Below, piece by piece: positions 59,198 to 64,000 of a stretch of DNA of 64,000 nucleotides (positions are counted from its first letter, which is position 1; each line of letters starts with the position of its first letter). Source of the stretch: Stappia stellulata DSM 5886 (GTDB lineage: Bacteria > Pseudomonadota > Alphaproteobacteria > Rhizobiales > Stappiaceae); NCBI RefSeq assembly GCF_000423705.1, contig NZ_KE384082.1:370843-434842 (forward strand), in the 5' to 3' direction. Under the pieces are notes generated by a model. The model was not told the DNA's origin. It saw only the letters and a program-made list of their open reading frames with translations, and searched no databases. The position numbers and the translations under genes were made by a program.

Positions 59198-60109
59198 ATG
59201 AGCCGTCCCGTCGCGAACTTGCTGCTGCTTCTCGCCGCCCTGATCTGGGGATCGGCCTTTGTCGCGCAATCGACCGCCATGCGCGACCTGGGACCGCTGA
59301 CCTTCACCGGCCTGCGCTTCCTCATTGCCGCCCTCGTCGTCGCGCCCTTCGCGATACATGAGGGGAAACGCCGTGCCGCCGCGCCGCTCGGCGCCGGCCG
59401 ACTGGTCCGCTTCACCGGCCTCGGCCTCGTCTTCTTTGCCGCGATCGCGCTGCAGCAAACCGGCCTGGTGCAAACCACCGTCACGAACGCCGGCTTCCTG
59501 ACCGCCGTCTACGTCGTTCTCACGCCCATTCTGGGACTGCTGGCGTTCGGAGAGCGCCCTCACGCGGTTGTCTGGCCGGCCGCCCTCGTCACGCTCGCGG
59601 GCATCTGGCTGCTCGGCGGCGGCGGCGTCGAGCGGCTCAACACGGGCGACATCCTGATGATCGTCTGCGCGTTCTTCTGGGCCTTGCACGTCTGCCTGCT
59701 CGGGGGCCTCGCCGCGTCGAGCGGGCGTCCGCTGGCGCTCTCCGCCTGGCAATTCGCCGTGGTCGGCGTCGTCGCGCTGGTCCCCGGCCTCGCGCTGGAA
59801 CCGGTTTCATTGCCGGCCATCGCCGCCGCCGGTCCCGAACTGATCTACACCAGCGTCTTTTCCGGCGGTCTCGCCTACACGCTGCAGACGATCGGGCAGC
59901 GCTGGACGCGCTCGGGCGACGCCGCCATCCTGCTGTCCTCGGAAGCCCTGTTCGGGGCACTTTTCGGCGCGCTCCTGCTTGGCGAAAGGTTGAGCCCCGC
60001 AGGGCTTGTCGGCTGCCTGCTCATCTTCTCGTCGATCGTCGCTGTGCAGGTCATTCCCATCATCGGATGGTCACGGTTGCGGGCGAAGGTCGGGCTGGGC
60101 AGGGTTTAG
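59198..60109 (+). CDS. DMT-superfamily EamA transporter
   Basis: 303 residues with ten hydrophobic helices formed by two EamA repeats: ANLLLLLAALIWGSAFVAQ opens the first repeat and GDILMIVCAFFWALHVCLL the second. AILLSSEALFGALFGALLLGERL is the typical EamA late segment. The substrate, probably a metabolite or amino acid, is unknown. It is followed 53 bases downstream by a membrane protein gene on the same strand. Confidence 0.9.
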   Translation: MSRPVANLLLLLAALIWGSAFVAQSTAMRDLGPLTFTGLRFLIAALVVAPFAIHEGKRRAAAPLGAGRLVRFTGLGLVFFAAIALQQTGLVQTTVTNAGFLTAVYVVLTPILGLLAFGERPHAVVWPAALVTLAGIWLLGGGGVERLNTGDILMIVCAFFWALHVCLLGGLAASSGRPLALSAWQFAVVGVVALVPGLALEPVSLPAIAAAGPELIYTSVFSGGLAYTLQTIGQRWTRSGDAAILLSSEALFGALFGALLLGERLSPAGLVGCLLIFSSIVAVQVIPIIGWSRLRAKVGLGRV

Positions 60110-60162
60110 CCCCGCCGGGAATCCGGGTGACAAGGACAACGGCCGAAGGGCAAGGGAAAAAG

Positions 60163-61143
60163 ATGCAACAACAGCCCGCAGCGGACGGCCCCGGAAAACG
60201 CCTCGACGTCTTCGACATCGCCCGCGGTCTCGCGCTTCTGGCAATGGCCGTCTATCACCTCTCCTGGGACCTGAGCTGGTTCTCGCTTGTCGACTGGCAA
60301 GTCGCCACCGACCCCGCCTGGCGGGCCTTCGCGGTGTCGATTGCCTCAAGCTTCCTGTTCCTCGCCGGCGTCAGCCTCGCGCTCGCGCACGCAGACGGCA
60401 TCCGCTGGCGCCCCGCCCTGTGGCGCATTGCCCGCATCGCCCTGGCGGCGGCGGCCATAAGCCTCGGCACCTTCTTCGTGCTCGGCGACGAATTCGTCCG
60501 GTTCGGCATCCTCCACGCCATCGCGGCCGGGTCGCTCGTCGCTCTGCCCTTCGTGCTCGCGCCCCCTGTCTTCACGCTCGCGGTGGCGTTTGCGGTCTTC
60601 GTGCTGCCGCAGGTCGTCGCGGTCTCCTTTCCCGGCGACGCATGGGCGATGTGGACCGGCCTCACCGTGTCGCCGCCATTGTCCGTCGACTATGTGCCGC
60701 TCGCGCCATGGCTTGCCGCGATTCTCGCCGGCATTGCCGGCCTCAAGATCGTGCGCGGCCGCGCACCCTGGGCGCTGCTTTCCCGCATTCGCGCCAACGG
60801 GCGCTTTTCGCGCATGATGGCCTTCGCCGGTCGACACTCGATGATCGTCTATCTGCTGCACCAGCCCATCCTTTTCGGCTCGGTCTGGGCGGTGGTCGCC
60901 CTCGGTCTGGTGCCGGACGCCACCGATAACGCATTTCTAGAGCAGTGCGCCGCCTCCTGCACCCTTGCCGGCGACGGCGCGAGCTGCGCGCAAATCTGCA
61001 ACTGCACGCTCGACGCCATGCGCGCCGACGGCGCGTGGGACCGCCTGCTTGATGCGCCGCAGGACCCGTCCCTCAATGCAGTGCTGAGCGAGCGCTACGC
61101 GGCCTGCTTCGAAACCGCGTCGCCCGCCCGTCCCGGCAACTGA
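60163..61143 (+). CDS. DUF1624/heparan-alpha-glucosaminide N-acetyltransferase-like membrane protein
   Basis: 326 residues with about seven to eight hydrophobic helices, beginning RLDVFDIARGLALLAMAVYHLSWDL, the opening signature of acyltransferase-like DUF1624/HGSNAT membrane proteins. SFLFLAGVSLALAHADG, FGILHAIAAGSLVALPF and HSMIVYLLHQPILFG follow in the expected order. The C-terminus has a Cys-rich soluble tail (EQCAASCTLAGDGASCAQICNC). It may transfer acyl groups to periplasmic or envelope glycans; no acceptor is known. ATG 60163 follows AAGGG. Confidence 0.88.
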   Translation: MQQQPAADGPGKRLDVFDIARGLALLAMAVYHLSWDLSWFSLVDWQVATDPAWRAFAVSIASSFLFLAGVSLALAHADGIRWRPALWRIARIALAAAAISLGTFFVLGDEFVRFGILHAIAAGSLVALPFVLAPPVFTLAVAFAVFVLPQVVAVSFPGDAWAMWTGLTVSPPLSVDYVPLAPWLAAILAGIAGLKIVRGRAPWALLSRIRANGRFSRMMAFAGRHSMIVYLLHQPILFGSVWAVVALGLVPDATDNAFLEQCAASCTLAGDGASCAQICNCTLDAMRADGAWDRLLDAPQDPSLNAVLSERYAACFETASPARPGN

Positions 61144-61278
61144 CCGGCCGGACATGATCGACCGGCGGCCGGCGGGCGACCGAAGCGTGACGGTCGTCAC
61201 AGTCGCGAGGCGGCGCAGCGTCTATTCACGTCACCGAGGGCCGCGGCACCGCACGGCCGAGCGGAAAGGAAGACGACA

Positions 61279-61722
61279 ATGCCAGCCTCCGGTTTCGTAA
61301 AACTCCTCGCCGCCTGCGCGGTGCTGATGCCCGCCGGCATGACCGCCTCCGCGCTGACCGCGACACCGGCAAGCGCCGACAGCTGCTGGACGCACAACGG
61401 ATCCTTGATGCGCCTGAAAGCCGCGGGCAGCCGCCGCCGGTTCTTCTACGAAGCGCCGCGTCCCGTGTTGCGCGACGCCGGAGTGACCGCCGGCACGATG
61501 CTGTTTGAGGGCACCAAGCGCGGCAACCGGTACAAAGGCACGGCACGGGTGTTTTCCCGCTCCTGCCCCGGCCAGCCGCAGGTCTATGCCGTCGAAGGCC
61601 CCGTGCGCGCGGACCAGTTGCAGGTGACGCTGTCGGGCCGGCGCAACGTCAACCGCCAGTGCCACCCGACCGACCGGGTCATCACCGACACGCTGGTCTT
61701 TACCTACGCGCACCGCTGCTAG
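61279..61722 (+). CDS. Small secreted protein of unknown function
   Basis: 147 residues with a signal peptide ([26 protein letters not shown]). The mature part begins [36 protein letters not shown] and has four cysteines, two near the ends (SCW and HRC) and SRSC, RQC inside, likely disulfide-bonded. It has the look of a small lysozyme-inhibitor or protein-binding beta domain, but I do not recognise the family. It is a single gene, and no partner is obvious. Confidence 0.65.
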   Translation: MPASGFVKLLAACAVLMPAGMTASALTATPASADSCWTHNGSLMRLKAAGSRRRFFYEAPRPVLRDAGVTAGTMLFEGTKRGNRYKGTARVFSRSCPGQPQVYAVEGPVRADQLQVTLSGRRNVNRQCHPTDRVITDTLVFTYAHRC

Positions 61723-61840
61723 ACGAAAACGCCCGATGTGCGCTTGCGGGCGCATTGATCGAATCCCGCATTGTCCCGCATGCTGGGCCGCAAGCAAGGC
61801 CGGCCGGCGAACGGACCGCACCGACAAGGAACGACTGCCC

Positions 61841-62971
61841 ATGACCCCGCCCTGGTCCATCGGTCTGATGACCGGAACCGTTCTCGACGGAAACATCGAC
61901 ATCGCCGCCCTGCGCAGCGACGGCGAGAGGATTGCCGAATTCGGCCCCTGGCAGCTCGCGCCATATCCGGACGACCTCAAGCCGCTCCTCCAGGAAACGC
62001 TGCGCATTGCCGCCGACTGGGGGTTTGAGGGAGCGGAACCGGAGATCTTCAAGCGGGCCGAGGACCAGGTGACCCGCGCACAGAGCGACGCGGTCCACGC
62101 CTTCCTCAAGGACGCCGGCCTGAAACCGGCGGACATCGCAGCCGTCGGCTTTCACGGCCAGACCGTGCTTCACCGCGCGCCAGCGACAGGAAGGCCCGGA
62201 CGCACCCGCCAGCTCGGCGACGGACGCGCCATGGCCGACCGGCTCGGCATCGCCGTTGTCAACGATTTCCGCAGCGCGGACATGGCCGCCGGCGGCCAGG
62301 GGGCGCCGCTGTCGGCGATCTATCACGCGGCGCTCCTTGACCAGATCGTCGCGGATCCGTCGACCGCCGTGCTCAACCTGGGCGGGGTCGCCAATGTCAC
62401 ATGGGTCGATGGCGACGGCCGCCCCCACGCCTTCGACACCGGACCGGCCAATGCGCCGCTGAACGACTGGATCGTCGACCACGGTCTGGGCGACATGGAC
62501 CGGGACGGACGGATCGCGGCAACCGGCACGGTCGACGAGGCGCGGCTGGCGCGCCTGCTCGAGCATCCGTATCTGAGCGCGCCCTATCCGAAATCGCTCG
62601 ACCGCAATTCCTTCACGAGCTCAATGGCTGAGGGCCTGTCCGCCGCCGACGGGGCGGCCACCCTGACGGCCTTCTCCGCGGCGGCCGTCGGACGTGGGCT
62701 CGACATGCTTTTGAACCGTCCGGACCGGTTGATCGTCTGTGGCGGCGGACGGCGCAACCCGCGGATGCTGGAGGCGCTCAATCGGCGCGCCGGCGTGGAC
62801 GCGGTGCCCGCCGAGGCGGTCGGCTGGCGCGGCGATGCCATCGAGGCGGAATGCTTCGCCTTTCTCGCCGCGCGGTCCCTGCGCGGCCTGCCGATTTCCT
62901 TTCCGCTGACGACCGGCGTGCCCAGCCCGATGCCGGGCGGGCATCTGCATCTGCTGAAGGCACATGCCTGA
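61841..62971 (+). CDS. anmK: Anhydro-N-acetylmuramic acid kinase
   Basis: 376 residues of the ASKHA/AnmK family. The ATP-binding phosphate loop is [15 protein letters not shown] (the variant form common in this group, usually GxMSGTSxDG). Further motifs are [64 protein letters not shown], and the C-terminal [14 protein letters not shown]. It phosphorylates and hydrolyses anhydro-MurNAc from recycled peptidoglycan, giving MurNAc-6-phosphate. ATG 61841 has AAGGA upstream; the longer frame from 61736 is unlikely. A small protein gene overlaps or abuts its 3' end. Confidence 0.93.
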   Translation: MTPPWSIGLMTGTVLDGNIDIAALRSDGERIAEFGPWQLAPYPDDLKPLLQETLRIAADWGFEGAEPEIFKRAEDQVTRAQSDAVHAFLKDAGLKPADIAAVGFHGQTVLHRAPATGRPGRTRQLGDGRAMADRLGIAVVNDFRSADMAAGGQGAPLSAIYHAALLDQIVADPSTAVLNLGGVANVTWVDGDGRPHAFDTGPANAPLNDWIVDHGLGDMDRDGRIAATGTVDEARLARLLEHPYLSAPYPKSLDRNSFTSSMAEGLSAADGAATLTAFSAAAVGRGLDMLLNRPDRLIVCGGGRRNPRMLEALNRRAGVDAVPAEAVGWRGDAIEAECFAFLAARSLRGLPISFPLTTGVPSPMPGGHLHLLKAHA

Positions 62972-63005
62972 TGCCCCGGTACGCGGCCAACCCGGGGACA
63001 CCGCC

Positions 63006-63410
63006 ATGAGCGTGCGTCCTCCGTCGGCGACCTCCGCCGCCTTCGACCCCATCGGCGAGGCGTTGCGCCACGAGACCGCCGGTGAGATGGCGGCCACACT
63101 GGGGCGTCTGACCGGGATCCTGGAGGCCGCGCTGGACAGTCTCGAGCGGGCCGGAAAGGCTGCGGCGACGCCGGACGACCAGCCGGATCCGCAGGCGCTT
63201 CAAGGGCGGGTCGCGCGTCGCCACGCGCAGGCCTGCGATGCCTTGTGGAACGTGATGATCCAACGGGAGCTTTGCGGATTGCGCCGGCACGAGGCCTTTC
63301 TGCGCGACCTGAAGGTTCCGCGCTCCGTCGAACTGTTCATGGGGCCGGCGTCGGGGGCCTCACCCCCGAAGAACGCGCCCGTTTCGTCATCGTCGCGTGA
63401 TCGGCCATGA
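63006..63410 (+). CDS. Small uncharacterised helical protein (DUF6665-like)
   Basis: 134 residues from ATG 63006, with GGGG suitably upstream; an ATG at 62964 that overlaps anmK adds 14 residues. It is mostly helical: FDPIGEALRHETAGEMAATLGRLTGILEAALDSLERA, then ARRHAQACDALWNVMIQRELCGLRRHEAFLRDLKVPRSVELFMG. The C-terminal signature LWNVMIQRELCGLR resembles DUF6665 from memory, with modest certainty. It is probably cotranscribed with anmK. Function unknown. Confidence 0.6.
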   Translation: MSVRPPSATSAAFDPIGEALRHETAGEMAATLGRLTGILEAALDSLERAGKAAATPDDQPDPQALQGRVARRHAQACDALWNVMIQRELCGLRRHEAFLRDLKVPRSVELFMGPASGASPPKNAPVSSSSRDRP

Positions 63411-63532
63411 GCCATCATGAACACGAATGTGTCACCACAGCAGAAAGCGCAATCCGCTGGCTTGCGCTTCCAAGATGCCGCCCTTGCGTATATGCAAGAG
63501 ATACGAAAAACACGTCAGCGCTGGACGAATGC

Positions 63533-64000
63533 ATGGCCCCTCCCCCGCCCCGACCCCGCACATGGCCAATCGCCTGGATGCCGAAAATCTCGGCCGTCCT
63601 GCTTCTGGCAGCCGCGATTTTCGCCGCGCCGCTGCCCGGCGCCCCGGTGCTCCCCCTCGGCGTTGTCGCGGCCGAGGCCGCCAGGGTCGTCCCGCAAGGC
63701 AACCGCAAGCGCGTGCAACCGAAGATCCCTTTCGCCTCGGCGCGACGGACGGCCGCCAGCAAGAGCGCCTATGACGCGAAGTTCGACAAGATCGTCGCCG
63801 TCCTGCGCCGCGACACCCGTTTGATGCGCAACATCAAGAGCGCCGCGGGCAAATACGGCATCGACCCCGTCCACATGCTCGGTGCCATCGTCGGCGAGCA
63901 TACCTACAATTACGACAGCCTCGACAGCGCCCAGTCCTACTACGTGAAGGCGCTCGCCTATGCCGGCATCCGCATCAGCTTCGAGCTCAACGGCGAACAT
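63533..64000 (+). CDS. DUF1402 family protein (N-terminal part, cut by window end)
   Basis: The frame opens with ATG 63533 (MAPPPPRPRTWPIAWMPKIS) or a later ATG at 63578 and stays open for 156 codons to base 64000. A signal-peptide-like segment (AVLLLAAAIFAAPLPGAPVL) is followed by the DUF1402 pattern: AYDAKFDKIVAVLRRDTRLMRNIKSAAGKYGIDPVHMLGAIVGEHTYNYD. This family is Rhizobiales-centred, exported and of unknown role; the region resembles a lytic-transglycosylase-like helical domain. The rest of the gene lies outside the window. Confidence 0.8.
   Translation, partial: MAPPPPRPRTWPIAWMPKISAVLLLAAAIFAAPLPGAPVLPLGVVAAEAARVVPQGNRKRVQPKIPFASARRTAASKSAYDAKFDKIVAVLRRDTRLMRNIKSAAGKYGIDPVHMLGAIVGEHTYNYDSLDSAQSYYVKALAYAGIRISFELNGEH

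Overview
The window is about 64 kb of GC-rich chromosomal DNA (roughly 65% G+C by eye) from an alphaproteobacterium, most likely a marine member of the Hyphomicrobiales (Rhizobiales) such as a Stappia/Labrenzia-type genus. This is inferred from four things: the order Lrp - ELM1-like - trxB - LsrB-type LysR; Rhizobiales-typical families (DUF930, DUF1402, DUF3775); dnaG followed by rpoD; and a DddL-type DMSP lyase beside organosulfate genes. Most of the window is ordinary core chromosome with small accessory patches.

Layout. 1-3.2 kb: end of a MOSC protein, ettA, a small lipoprotein and tRNA-Arg(CCT). 3.4-6.7 kb: a five-PAS GGDEF-EAL protein. 7.3-14.1 kb: a six-gene minus-strand sulfatase locus (AraC regulator, outer-membrane barrel, DUF2092 protein, small secreted protein, arylsulfatase, formylglycine-generating enzyme). 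14.2-14.8 kb: an IS3 orfA remnant beside a CAT-anticodon tRNA, probably tRNA-Ile2. 15-22 kb: AI-2E-type permease, SIMPL protein, GNAT, speH-speE, a HigB/HigA-like toxin-antitoxin pair lying between two almost identical terminators, a sarcosine-oxidase-like enzyme, and dddL. 22-26.5 kb: SnoaL-like protein, ArsR with an ArsP-type permease, GFA protein, and a TonB-like DUF930 protein.

26.6-41.9 kb is the housekeeping core: rpoD, dnaG, yqeY, carA, then three regulators (MerR, AraC, XRE) separating carA from carB, then greA, followed by a gene-free 1.3 kb holding REP-like repeats, and an Lrp regulator. 42-45.5 kb: ELM1-like protein, trxB, and an LsrB/VtlR-type LysR gene, followed by an unannotated small RNA with the features of the AbcR (alpha-r15) family. 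45.5-53.4 kb: quinone oxidoreductase with a divergent TetR, msrP, a PQQ sugar dehydrogenase, an EF-G-like protein and an aspartate aminotransferase. 53.5-59.2 kb: TadG-like/TadE-like pair, a PAS-only protein and several small membrane proteins. 59.2-64 kb: EamA transporter, DUF1624 membrane protein, a secreted protein, anmK, a small protein, and a DUF1402 gene cut by the window end.

How the genes work together. The sulfatase locus has its own Cys-maturation enzyme and an outer-membrane barrel, and dddL cleaves DMSP, so marine organosulfur use is a theme. speH and speE form a spermidine operon. The most interesting non-coding features are the AbcR-like RNA, a hairpin that buries the Shine-Dalgarno sequence of the sulfatase-locus barrel gene, the duplicated terminators around the toxin-antitoxin pair, and several perfect palindromes in divergent promoters. 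No prophage, CRISPR array or replication origin was seen.
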